Source of the DNA: an uncultured Bacteroidota bacterium
GTDB lineage: Bacteria > Bacteroidota > Bacteroidia > Chitinophagales > Chitinophagaceae
Reading direction: 5' to 3'
DNA length: 8,203 nucleotides
Assembly (NCBI GenBank): GCA_903825095.1
Contig: CAIJZF010000134.1
Coordinates: 1 to 8,203, forward strand
The translations under genes were made by a program, and so were the position numbers. Of the stretch, positions 1 through 6,754 are shown one piece after another. Within the stretch, counting starts at the first letter, position 1. Each line of letters begins with the position of its first letter. The notes under the pieces were generated by a model. It ran no database searches. It saw only the letters and a program-made list of their open reading frames with translations, and was not told the origin of the DNA.

Positions 1-410
1 GTGGTAGAGTGATTATTGAAAATAAGGTGGAAATAGGGGCCTGCTGTACGGTGGATAGAGGCGTAAGTGGAGACACTATTATAGGTATGGGTACCAAGAT
101 TGACAATATGGTACATATTGGACATGATACCCAAATTGAGGCCAACTGTTTATTTGCAGCACAAGTGGGTATTGCAGGAGGCGTTAAAATAAAATCGGGT
201 GTGACTATTTGGGGTCAGGCCGGGGTGAATAAAACATTGACCATTGGAGAAAATGCAGTGGTTTTATCTCAGGCAGCTGTTTTATCAAGTATAGAAGGTA
301 ATAAAGTATATATGGGCTTTCCTGCAGAAGACGCTTCTATTAAAAGAAGGGAGCTAGTTTGGATTCGTCGTATACCTGAGCTTTGGAAAAAAATAATGGA
401 AAAAGAATAA
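1..410 (+). CDS. lpxD: LpxD-family UDP-3-O-(3-hydroxyacyl)glucosamine N-acyltransferase, 3' part
   Basis: C-terminal part (about 136 residues) of a left-handed beta-helix acyltransferase; the reading frame is open at the left edge (first full codon at base 3), so the GTG at 9 is not the true start. LpxD adds the N-linked 3-hydroxyacyl chain to UDP-3-O-acyl-glucosamine, the third step of lipid A synthesis, in the cytoplasm. Seen: hexapeptide-repeat periodicity ([24 protein letters not shown]), then VHIGHD whose second His (CAT at 123-125) matches the family's catalytic His, then AAQVGIAGG, a GFPAED turn and a helical tail ([10 protein letters not shown]). From memory of the family, the GVSGDT and [10 protein letters not shown] wording fits a second LpxD type found in Bacteroidota beside the canonical one, so this may be a paralogue and not the main lipid A enzyme. 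It ends one base before the convergent SDR stop codon, leaving no room for a terminator. Confidence 0.92.
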   Translation, partial: GRVIIENKVEIGACCTVDRGVSGDTIIGMGTKIDNMVHIGHDTQIEANCLFAAQVGIAGGVKIKSGVTIWGQAGVNKTLTIGENAVVLSQAAVLSSIEGNKVYMGFPAEDASIKRRELVWIRRIPELWKKIMEKE

Positions 411-411
411 T

Positions 412-1389
412 TTACTTAAGCTGATGCATTTCAGTTAATTCTGCACATACTCTTTGAATAGTGGTATCCATACTTCGATATTGAAAAGAAGAAAAGGCTT
501 TTAAAAATTTCTCATTATTAAAATACACTTTGGCCTGAGCAGTAGCCGCTGTCTCTTTAGTAAGCAGTGGTGTTTTTCCCGTAAACAAAGATTTAATAGC
601 CTCTACTCTCCAAACAATAGCTGCTAGCAAAGGGGTTACTTTTCTAGTAGGAGGTTTTTTAGAAAATGCATTGGCAATTTTAGTAAACACTGTTTGATAA
701 CTTAAATTTTCAGCACTAATAATATAACGCTCCCCCACAATAGGGCTATCCATTAATAATTGCATAGCATCAATCACATCTAGTACATCCACGAAACCGC
801 TGATACCATTGGTATACCAAGGGAACTGATTATAACTCGATTTAAAAATTTCAGAGGATCCTTTATTCCAATCTCCTGCGCCAAATATAATAACAGGATT
901 TACAATAGCTATATTTAATCCCTCCGCCATCCCTCTCCATACTTCCATTTCTGCTAAGTACTTCGATTTTCCATAAATACTATTACTTGTTTCAGGCGTC
1001 CAATGCATGGTTTCATCAATGGGTGCGTCTTCTCTAATTCTTCCGAGTGCGGCTACCGAACTTACAAATACAAGCTTCTCTACTTTTTGATCAAGACAAA
1101 TATTCACCAGATTCGCTGTGCCTTCTTGATTCGCCTTTATCATCATCGCAGCCTTACTTGGAGAAAAAGAAACAATGGCAGCTGAGTGATAAACATGAGT
1201 AGCGCCTTCCATAGCATCTGTAAGTGCCGATACATCTAATAAATCGCCAGCTACCCAGTTTACTTTTTCAGCCCCTTTAAAACTAGGTATTTGATTACGG
1301 TATAAGGCCCTTACTGTTTTTCCTTTAGCAACTAAAGATTGTATTAAATGAGAACCCACGAGTCCGCTGGCGCCTGTTACAAAAATCAT
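412..1389 (-). CDS. NAD(P)-dependent extended SDR epimerase/dehydratase family protein
   Basis: A 325-residue extended short-chain dehydrogenase with an N-terminal Rossmann fold. Seen: the dinucleotide-binding motif TGASGLVG at residues 5-12, an acidic GDL at 48-50 that typically contacts the adenine, HSAA at 69-72, the VFVSS strand at 107-111 carrying the active-site Ser, and the catalytic YxxxK at Y139-K143 (YGKSK). VNPVIIFG at 163-170 is the usual strand leading into the substrate domain. The sequence resembles the dihydroflavonol-4-reductase / 3-beta-HSD-like branch of the family. Substrate cannot be read from sequence; a sugar nucleotide, sterol-like or polyketide-like substrate are all possible. 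It lies three bases downstream of the SCO gene on the same strand, so the two are probably co-transcribed, although no functional link is obvious. No Shine-Dalgarno is visible before the ATG. Complete, with no broken motifs. Confidence 0.93.
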   Translation of the reverse strand: MIFVTGASGLVGSHLIQSLVAKGKTVRALYRNQIPSFKGAEKVNWVAGDLLDVSALTDAMEGATHVYHSAAIVSFSPSKAAMMIKANQEGTANLVNICLDQKVEKLVFVSSVAALGRIREDAPIDETMHWTPETSNSIYGKSKYLAEMEVWRGMAEGLNIAIVNPVIIFGAGDWNKGSSEIFKSSYNQFPWYTNGISGFVDVLDVIDAMQLLMDSPIVGERYIISAENLSYQTVFTKIANAFSKKPPTRKVTPLLAAIVWRVEAIKSLFTGKTPLLTKETAATAQAKVYFNNEKFLKAFSSFQYRSMDTTIQRVCAELTEMHQLK

Positions 1390-1392
1390 GGG

Positions 1393-2007
1393 TTATTTTT
1401 TATCTTTTAATAATTTAGAGATGTCTTGCTTGAGTTGTTCAATTTCTAAAGTTTTTAAACCATCGTAAATTTTACCACGCACTTTTCCTTCTCTGTCAAT
1501 GAGTGCAAAAAATTGAGTATGTATGAATTGATCTTCTATTTTTTCTACATTGTTTTTAGGATCGTCTAATAAATATGAGCCACGAGCCATTAAGTATAAA
1601 CTATCTTTTCTACCTGTTAAAAATATCCATTTTTTAGTGTCTACACCTAAAGAATCGGCATATCTTTTAAGTACTGGAACCGAGTCTGTGCCTGGATTAC
1701 AGGTATGTGAAACAATTTGAAAATCAGGATCGTTTTTATAAATACTATAAATATCTTTCATGTTGGTATTCAGCTTTGGGCAAATACCTTTACAGGTAGT
1801 GAAAAAATATTCAACCACTGTAATTTTATTCAGTAATTCTTTATCGCTAAAAGCCTGGCCATCCTGATTGGTAAAATGAAAAGGTTGTACATAACTTAAA
1901 ACAGGTAATTGCACTTTCCAGTTATCAGTACCTCTAAATAGGAAATAATAAAATGCAGCTAGTAAAAGGGAGAAAAATACAATATAAGTAAGCAATTTTT
2001 TAGACAT
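1393..2007 (-). CDS. SCO1/SenC family copper chaperone-like thiol protein
   Basis: A 204-residue membrane-anchored protein of the SCO family, which delivers copper to, or reduces the Cys pair of, the CuA site of cytochrome c oxidase on the outer face of the cytoplasmic membrane. Seen: one N-terminal hydrophobic segment at about residues 6-24 after a Lys pair (uncleaved anchor, no lipobox Cys), then a thioredoxin-like domain. The copper-binding CxxxCP motif is C72-K-G-I-C76-P77, and the third ligand His is H163 in FIHTQFFALID. The VSHTCNP strand (99-105) and KKWIFLTG (126-132) are also standard for the family. All three metal ligands are present, so copper binding is expected; a redox or signalling role remains possible. 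The ATG start at 2007 places the Lys residues just before the anchor. It is the first gene of a two-gene unit with the SDR gene and is divergent from a MerC-domain gene, giving a metal-related pair. Confidence 0.94.
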   Translation of the reverse strand: MSKKLLTYIVFFSLLLAAFYYFLFRGTDNWKVQLPVLSYVQPFHFTNQDGQAFSDKELLNKITVVEYFFTTCKGICPKLNTNMKDIYSIYKNDPDFQIVSHTCNPGTDSVPVLKRYADSLGVDTKKWIFLTGRKDSLYLMARGSYLLDDPKNNVEKIEDQFIHTQFFALIDREGKVRGKIYDGLKTLEIEQLKQDISKLLKDKK

Positions 2008-2024
2008 AGCGCATTCGTTTTGGA

Positions 2025-2049
2025 CCCTAAAGGTAATATTATTTTAGGG
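2025..2049. promoter_or_regulatory. Inverted repeat in the sco/merC divergent spacer, possible operator
   Basis: The arms are CCCTAAA at 2025-2031 and TTTAGGG at 2043-2049, exact inverted complements separated by 11 AT-rich bases that include the palindrome TAATATTA (2034-2041). It lies midway between the two divergent starts. On the minus strand TACCTTTA (2035 down to 2028) resembles the Bacteroidota -7 box TAnnTTTG with one mismatch and overlaps the left arm. On the plus strand TATCTTTA (2065-2072) is a similar one-mismatch box very close to the merC ATG. No clear -33 TTG is correctly spaced for either. Operator function is inference; a repeat this short can occur by chance in AT-rich DNA. 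Confidence 0.3.
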
Positions 2050-2076
2050 CAATTAGAATTGGGTTATCTTTACACT

Positions 2077-2469
2077 ATGTTTAAAAAATGGAATTGGGAC
2101 GCTATTGGTATTGGGGCTTCACTAGCCTGTGCCATTCACTGCGCATTACTTCCCTTATTTTTTAGTAGTCTTCCCTTATTAGGTATTAATATCTTACACA
2201 ATACTAGATTTGAATTAGGCATGATTTTACTTTCTTTTGCCATTGGTGCCTACTCCTTATACCATGGTTATAAAAAACACCATCATTCTTATGGGCCTAT
2301 TATTTTATTTACCATTGGTATTGCACTTATGCTAAGTAGAATGGTATTTAGAAATATTGAAATAGTGTTATTATTTCCGGCCGCTTTTTTTATCATTATT
2401 GCACATGTCAATAACCATATGCGTTGTAGAGTGCACAACCATGCCCATGCGGATGACTGTGATCACTAA
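2077..2469 (+). CDS. MerC-domain small integral membrane protein with His/Cys-rich tail
   Basis: A 130-residue protein with four predicted membrane segments (about residues 10-33, 46-62, 73-88 and 94-109) and the MerC signature CAIHC (C18, C22) in the first segment, followed by LLPLFF. MerC of mercury-resistance operons carries Hg(II) across the inner membrane; chromosomal Bacteroidota homologues have no proven substrate. The C-terminus is a metal-ligand cluster, HNHAHADDCDH, plus an upstream HMRC, which suggests binding of a soft or borderline metal such as Cu, Zn or Hg. The ATG at 2077 is preferred over a TTG at 2020 in the same frame because the family homology begins at MFKKWNWDAIG and the upstream residues would lie in the divergent promoter region. 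No merR, merA, merP or merT is present, so a classic mercury operon is unlikely. Convergent with cysS across 28 bases that contain no hairpin. Confidence 0.87.
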   Translation: MFKKWNWDAIGIGASLACAIHCALLPLFFSSLPLLGINILHNTRFELGMILLSFAIGAYSLYHGYKKHHHSYGPIILFTIGIALMLSRMVFRNIEIVLLFPAAFFIIIAHVNNHMRCRVHNHAHADDCDH

Positions 2470-2497
2470 TAATGAATTATAAATAAAAGAAATTTAA

Positions 2498-4003
2498 CTA
2501 AGACAGACTGTAACTTACTTCCCCGTCTTTTTCGTCTTTGATTTGAATGCCCATAGAAATTAATTGATTTCTAATTTTATCGCTAGTCGCAAAATCCTTG
2601 CGAGACTTAGCGTCTTTACGAATTTCAATAAGTAATTGAATGACTCCATGTAATTGTACTTGGTTGGCACCGTTTTCTACCTTAAGACCTAATATATTTT
2701 CAATGAAAATAGTTAACTGTGTTTGTGCTAAAGTCCAGCTAGCACTAGATATGGCGTCAGCAGCAATATGCTTATCCTTTAATGAATTAATGAGAGGGGC
2801 TATTTCAAATAAATTAGCTACCACTTTTGCGGTATTTAAATCATCGTCCATGAATTCACCTAATTCATTCACCCAGGTGATAAGTTGTTTATCTAAAGCA
2901 GCATCGCTTGCGCTGGTATTGTTGGTAAAGCTTTCTGCTTTTAGCCACTCGTAGGCTTCCATTAATCTTTTCAGTGCTTTCTCTGAGGCTTGTAATGCTT
3001 CATTGCTAAAATCTAATGTGCCGCGGTATTGACTTTGTAAAATAAAGAATCTTACCGTCATAGGACTATAGGCCTGCGTTAAAATAGGATGGCTACCATC
3101 GAATAGCTCACTTAGCTTCACTACATTATTATAGCTCTTGCCCATTTTACGGCCGTTAATGGTAATCATATTATTATGTACCCAATAACGAGCAGGCATT
3201 TCATGGTTACAAACTGTGCTTTGTGCAATTTCACATTCATGATGCGGAAATTGTAAGTCCATTCCACCTCCATGTATATCAAATTGTTTGCCTAAATATT
3301 TAGTAGCCATGGCAGAGCATTCAATATGCCAGCCCGGAAACCCTTCCCCCCAGGGGCTTTGCCAACGCATAATATGTTCAGCTGGTGCTTTTTTCCATAA
3401 AGCAAAATCTACTTTATTTTTTTTCTCGTCCTGATTATCTAGTTCACGCGTTGTATCTAATTGGTCTTCCAAATTACGCCCACTCAAAATTCCATAGGGC
3501 TGATTTTTTTTAGAATAGACATCGTTGTATTTAATCACATCAAAATAAACCGAACCATTGGCTTCATAAGCAAAACCATCAGCCATGATTTTTTTAATCA
3601 TTTCTATTTGCTCCACAATATGTCCTGTAGCGGTGGGTTCAATGCTAGGGGGTAAATTATTAAACTGCTCCATGGCCCAATGATACAAGTGCGTATACTT
3701 TTGCACTAGTTCCATGGGTTCTAATTTTTCTAAAATAGCCTTGCTAGCAATTTTATCTTCTGCCTGTTTACCTTCTTCTTCAAAATGTCCTGCATCGGTA
3801 ATATTTCTTACATAGCGCACTTTATAGCCCTGGTGCATTAGGTACCTATATAAAACATCAAAGGTGATAAAAGGACGCGCATGACCTAAATGACTTTCTC
3901 CACTTACTGTAGGACCACAAACATACATACCCACATAAGGTGCGTTGAGTGGTTCAAAAACTTCTTTTTGACGTGTAAGGGAATTGTATAATTTAAGTGG
4001 CAT
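2498..4003 (-). CDS. cysS: Cysteinyl-tRNA synthetase
   Basis: A class I aminoacyl-tRNA synthetase of 501 residues, slightly longer than the 461-residue E. coli enzyme, that charges tRNA-Cys with cysteine in the cytoplasm. Seen: the catalytic Rossmann domain with the HIGH-type motif HLGH at 38-41; zinc ligands C29, C229, H254 and E258, whose spacing matches the E. coli set C28/C209/H234/E238; WHIECSAMA at 225-233; [12 protein letters not shown] at 245-256; and a KMSKS-type loop that reads KMGKS at 286-290. The C-terminal helical tRNA-binding domain ends in the usual [14 protein letters not shown] segment (468-480). The central region of about 150-215 has an acidic/Lys stretch, NQDEKKNK, as a modest insertion. 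It is last in the minus-strand run, 69 bases after the EEP stop codon, with a promoter-like box just before its ATG. Confidence 0.99.
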   Translation of the reverse strand: MPLKLYNSLTRQKEVFEPLNAPYVGMYVCGPTVSGESHLGHARPFITFDVLYRYLMHQGYKVRYVRNITDAGHFEEEGKQAEDKIASKAILEKLEPMELVQKYTHLYHWAMEQFNNLPPSIEPTATGHIVEQIEMIKKIMADGFAYEANGSVYFDVIKYNDVYSKKNQPYGILSGRNLEDQLDTTRELDNQDEKKNKVDFALWKKAPAEHIMRWQSPWGEGFPGWHIECSAMATKYLGKQFDIHGGGMDLQFPHHECEIAQSTVCNHEMPARYWVHNNMITINGRKMGKSYNNVVKLSELFDGSHPILTQAYSPMTVRFFILQSQYRGTLDFSNEALQASEKALKRLMEAYEWLKAESFTNNTSASDAALDKQLITWVNELGEFMDDDLNTAKVVANLFEIAPLINSLKDKHIAADAISSASWTLAQTQLTIFIENILGLKVENGANQVQLHGVIQLLIEIRKDAKSRKDFATSDKIRNQLISMGIQIKDEKDGEVSYSLS

Positions 4004-4017
4004 AGTTCGTATTGCCT

Positions 4018-4025
4018 CAAAGATA
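4018..4025 (-). promoter_or_regulatory. Candidate -7 promoter box for cysS
   Basis: Read on the minus strand this is TATCTTTG, a perfect match to the Bacteroidota sigma-A -7 consensus TAnnTTTG, 14 bases before the cysS ATG. Transcription would start about 6 bases later, giving a very short leader. The -33 region is AT-rich without a clear TTG, so the call rests on one element. The preceding bases (4026-4072) are almost pure A/T and hold no GC-rich hairpin. It would allow cysS to be expressed apart from the upstream rhomboid/EEP genes. Confidence 0.4.
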
Positions 4026-4072
4026 TTTTATTTTAAATTAAATAGGTTAAATCTTATGTAAAATAAAGCGGG

Positions 4073-5191
4073 CTACTTCTTCAAAATTAGGTCGGCCATG
4101 ATCATATGATGATCGCTCAGGTTTTCATCTATCGATTCCCAACCCCTCACCTCCCATGAACTATTCGTTAAAATATAATCAATTCTTAAAGTGGGAGTGA
4201 TGCCTAAATAAGTAGCGCCCACACCAAAACCTTTTTCTAAAAATGCATCCTGCCAATTTCCTTTTATTGTTTTATAGGTATAAGAGCCTGGAACATCATT
4301 AAAATCGCCTGTGATAATGGCTGGATAATTGGTTTTAGCAAGATGCTCTTTTACCAGTTCTGCTTGTATGGCTCTCTGCATAAAAGCAGTACGCATTTTT
4401 CGAAGCACCCCTCTTTTTCCTTTGAAAGAAATAGAGTTGGTTACATTAGACTGGTCCATCATCGCATCAAATTCATTTTGCTTGAATCGATAAGAAGCAA
4501 GATGCGTCGTAAATATTTGAATGGTGTCATCTCCTTTTAATAGGGTAGCACTAATTAAACTCTCTCCACTTAAAAAGGCTATACGTTCTGCCTTTAATAT
4601 TTTATATTTCGAATAAAGTATACAGCCAGAAAAATAATCGTTTTGAGCAACTTGAAAATCTTTAGAGAAAAAATTATATGGATATTTTTTTATAAAATAA
4701 TTTGCATGGTTCGCAATATCATTAGGCCTTTCATTGGTATTGTACTCTTGTAAACAAATAATGTCGGGATTCCACTTTTGAATAGAATAGGCCATGTCCT
4801 CGGAGCGTAATTTTAAATTACTAGAACTAGTTATACCATTAAAGCCTTTTACATTCCAACTTAATACACGTAAAATATTTTCTTTCTTTTTTAGTGCAAA
4901 GGGCGTGCCTGGATGCCAGGCAAATACAGACCCTACCACCTGCCAACCTAAAACCATTGTTGCTATAGGAAGCAAGCTCATGATGGGCTTAGCAATTAAC
5001 CAAAATATGCATAATAAAATTTCAATGGCAATTAAATACGGCGCCATCAAACCTAAAAACCCGTTCACCCAAATAAAAGAAGCGGGTGTAAAAAATAGAG
5101 GATACAAAAATAAAAAAGAAACCAATAGATTAAAAAAAAGAAAAACTTTTTTCCCAAAATTTCTTGCCCTTGATTTTTTTTTCATGTGCAT
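4073..5191 (-). CDS. Membrane-anchored endonuclease/exonuclease/phosphatase (EEP) family protein
   Basis: A 372-residue protein with a hydrophobic N-terminal third (segments at about residues 15-33, 37-55, 56-69 and 71-90) after a strongly basic start (KKKSRAR), then an EEP (DNase I-like) domain from about 105 to the end. Catalytic motifs present: SWNVKG with N113, ICLQE with metal-binding E149, TTH with H230, GDFND with D296 and N298, RIDYI with D338, and SDHH with D360/H361. The Mg-dependent phosphodiesterase/phosphatase centre is therefore intact. Positive-inside reasoning puts the N-terminus in the cytoplasm; the side on which the catalytic domain lies depends on whether three or four segments cross. 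The substrate could be nucleic acid, phosphoinositide-like lipid or another phosphodiester. A second ATG (5185) is also possible. It follows the pseudo-rhomboid by 18 bases on the same strand; from memory, EEP genes of this type often sit next to rhomboid pairs in Bacteroidota. Confidence 0.94.
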   Translation of the reverse strand: MHMKKKSRARNFGKKVFLFFNLLVSFLFLYPLFFTPASFIWVNGFLGLMAPYLIAIEILLCIFWLIAKPIMSLLPIATMVLGWQVVGSVFAWHPGTPFALKKKENILRVLSWNVKGFNGITSSSNLKLRSEDMAYSIQKWNPDIICLQEYNTNERPNDIANHANYFIKKYPYNFFSKDFQVAQNDYFSGCILYSKYKILKAERIAFLSGESLISATLLKGDDTIQIFTTHLASYRFKQNEFDAMMDQSNVTNSISFKGKRGVLRKMRTAFMQRAIQAELVKEHLAKTNYPAIITGDFNDVPGSYTYKTIKGNWQDAFLEKGFGVGATYLGITPTLRIDYILTNSSWEVRGWESIDENLSDHHMIMADLILKK

Positions 5192-5209
5192 AGAGAGGAT
5201 GAGGAATGA

Positions 5210-5905
5210 TTATTTTTTGGGGGCTAAGCTATTATTCAACAAATGTAAAAGTTGATGCATCCATTTACCTAAATCATTGCCTTTATTTAATAACATTACA
5301 TACAGCAGTCCAGTAGTTGCGGCTACCAAATAGCTTATCATTAGAGCAAGGCTTGCTTCTTGTAAACTAAAGGCTTGAATAATAAGGTAAACCATGGCTA
5401 ATATCCATACAGGAATACCCTTTCCTATATTTTTAAGTAGTCGATACCTAGGCGCTAAGCTTACCGTAGCAATGGCTATGGCCATCACACCTACTTGCGC
5501 ACCCATGATGGGCAGTTCTGCTCCCAAGAAAATATAAGCAAGCCCTGCAACGATTCCTGCATAAAAATAAATAGGGAATATATGTTTGTTGGCAGACTGC
5601 TCTTGTAATAAAACACCAAAAGCGGTTAACCAAATCATGTTGGTGAGTAAAACCCAAAAACCATCATGCACCCAGTAATAAGTGAATAAGGTCCAGGGCT
5701 GATGCAATAGTTCCATGGCCGATGGATGTAAAATACTAGGCTCCATTATTTGAGCATAAAATTGCTCTAAGGGATAGCTATTTAAATAATAGACCACTTT
5801 TAAAAATCCAATAAGTGCATATACTACTAAATTAATAGAGAGTAGGGCAATTAAAGCATTATTGTCGGCGCCAATACTTGGCTTATGATTTGTTTCGTTT
5901 TGCAT
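5210..5905 (-). CDS. Rhomboid-fold membrane protein, predicted catalytically inactive
   Basis: A 231-residue multi-pass protein (segments about 16-40, 72-100, 110-128, 133-149, 163-181, 186-207) that aligns in layout with the active rhomboid just upstream. The conserved H80 and N89 of the HxxxxxxxxN element (WVH...LTN) remain, but the second loop His is W84. The serine-motif strand reads MGAQVGV (134-140), so the catalytic Ser position appears to be Gln (Q137). The later segment reads SYLVAATTG (191-199) where an active enzyme has AHLGGA, so the catalytic His is apparently Tyr (Y192). This suggests a pseudoprotease of the iRhom/derlin kind that binds but does not cleave, inferred by hand alignment. 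The ATG at 5905 is chosen over an upstream in-frame ATG at 5980 because it overlaps the rhomboid stop codon as TAATG, typical of translational coupling, and because the extra 25 residues would be hydrophilic read-through of the preceding gene in another frame. Confidence 0.86.
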   Translation of the reverse strand: MQNETNHKPSIGADNNALIALLSINLVVYALIGFLKVVYYLNSYPLEQFYAQIMEPSILHPSAMELLHQPWTLFTYYWVHDGFWVLLTNMIWLTAFGVLLQEQSANKHIFPIYFYAGIVAGLAYIFLGAELPIMGAQVGVMAIAIATVSLAPRYRLLKNIGKGIPVWILAMVYLIIQAFSLQEASLALMISYLVAATTGLLYVMLLNKGNDLGKWMHQLLHLLNNSLAPKK

Positions 5906-6732
5906 TAGTAAGTGGGTCCTTTCTTTTTCCAAATATACACCAATATAAAACCAATGATAGCGCCTCCTACATGGGCCCATCTTGCTACATTATCTCCCGC
6001 AGAATTTTCAATGCCTTTATATAATTCAAAAGCAAAATAGGCAATACCTAACCATTTTGCTTTTACAGGGAATAAAAAATAAATATAGATATAGGTGTTT
6101 GGAAATAAATAGACAAAGGCAATTAAGATACCAAAGACCGCACCACTAGCACCTAAAGTAGCGGTACTCATTGTTTTATTATAATAAGTAGTGATTAAGT
6201 CCATCAGTTGTGGCGCTAAACCAGGAGTAGAGAGACTCACTTTATTTTCAGCAAGTATTTGTGTAAGCGGAATATGATGTTTAGCAGAATAATTATAGAC
6301 AGCTTCCGTAAAACCCGATGCATTCGTTTTACTAAGTAGCAATAAACGTTCATATTCTGTTGCTAGTGGCACTAATTGATAAGATAGTATAGCTAGATGT
6401 ATTACCGCTGCGCCTACTCCACATAACATATAAAAAAGTAAAAACCTTTTAGGGCCCCAAACATTTTCTAAAATAGATCCAAACATCCATAAGGCAAACA
6501 TATTGCCAAGAATATGGCTAAAGTCGCCATGCAAGAACATATGAGTAATTAATTGCCAAGGCTTATATAAATCGCTCTGCCAGGCATGTAAAGCAAAATA
6601 ATCTTCAAAAGAAAAACTACTGGTAGGACCCGCAAAAGTATTTTGTGCTAAAAAAACCAGCCCATTAATAATTAATAAGTTTTTTATAATAGTAGGTAAA
6701 ACTTCGAAACGGCTGGGCCTAAACTGCGTCAT
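5905..6732 (-). CDS. Rhomboid family intramembrane serine protease
   Basis: A 275-residue six-segment intramembrane protease that cleaves single-pass membrane proteins within or near the bilayer. Seen: FLHGDFSHILGN at 66-77 with H68, H73 and the oxyanion-hole N77; the catalytic Ser in GASGAVFG (S196); and the catalytic His in WAHVGGAIIG (H254). Ser/His dyad and Asn are all intact, so activity is expected. It is longer than the minimal bacterial core because of a hydrophilic insert of about 70 residues (roughly 120-190) before the serine strand; a similar insert is, from memory, common in Bacteroidota rhomboids. The substrate cannot be deduced. It lies 22 bases after the RlmD stop codon and overlaps the next gene by one base, so it is presumably co-expressed with the inactive homologue. 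Confidence 0.97.
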   Translation of the reverse strand: MTQFRPSRFEVLPTIIKNLLIINGLVFLAQNTFAGPTSSFSFEDYFALHAWQSDLYKPWQLITHMFLHGDFSHILGNMFALWMFGSILENVWGPKRFLLFYMLCGVGAAVIHLAILSYQLVPLATEYERLLLLSKTNASGFTEAVYNYSAKHHIPLTQILAENKVSLSTPGLAPQLMDLITTYYNKTMSTATLGASGAVFGILIAFVYLFPNTYIYIYFLFPVKAKWLGIAYFAFELYKGIENSAGDNVARWAHVGGAIIGFILVYIWKKKGPTY

Positions 6733-6754
6733 GCTTTATGATTTGCGTATAATA

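Noticed and set aside
2020..2076. TTG-initiated N-terminal extension of the MerC gene
   Set aside because: The extra 19 residues have no family counterpart and lie in the divergent promoter spacer; the ATG at 2077 starts exactly at the domain.
2077..2469. Part of a transferred mercury-resistance operon
   Set aside because: No merR, merA, merP or merT, no mobile element or flanking repeat, and base composition matches the neighbours.
2470..2497. Terminator between merC and cysS
   Set aside because: The 28 bases are A/T-rich with no stem of useful length or GC content.
2640..2954. 104-residue plus-strand open frame
   Set aside because: Antisense to the cysS tRNA-binding domain; composition follows the opposite-strand codons.
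4026..4060. Hairpin terminator after the EEP gene
   Set aside because: Only weak all-A/T self-complementarity (TTTAA/TTAAA); no GC stem and T tract in the right order.
4794..5255. 153-residue plus-strand open frame
   Set aside because: It lies antisense to the N-terminal half of the EEP gene, whose motifs are intact; its translation is Lys-rich, low-complexity and has no recognisable domain.
5906..5980. N-terminal extension of the pseudo-rhomboid to an ATG at 5980
   Set aside because: The extension reads the 3' end of the active rhomboid in another frame, and the TAATG overlap at 5905 is the better start.
4073..6732. Phage-defence system (membrane proteins plus a nuclease-like domain)
   Set aside because: The genes are embedded among housekeeping genes with no composition shift, and the EEP family is at least as likely to be a phosphatase; nothing specific points to defence.
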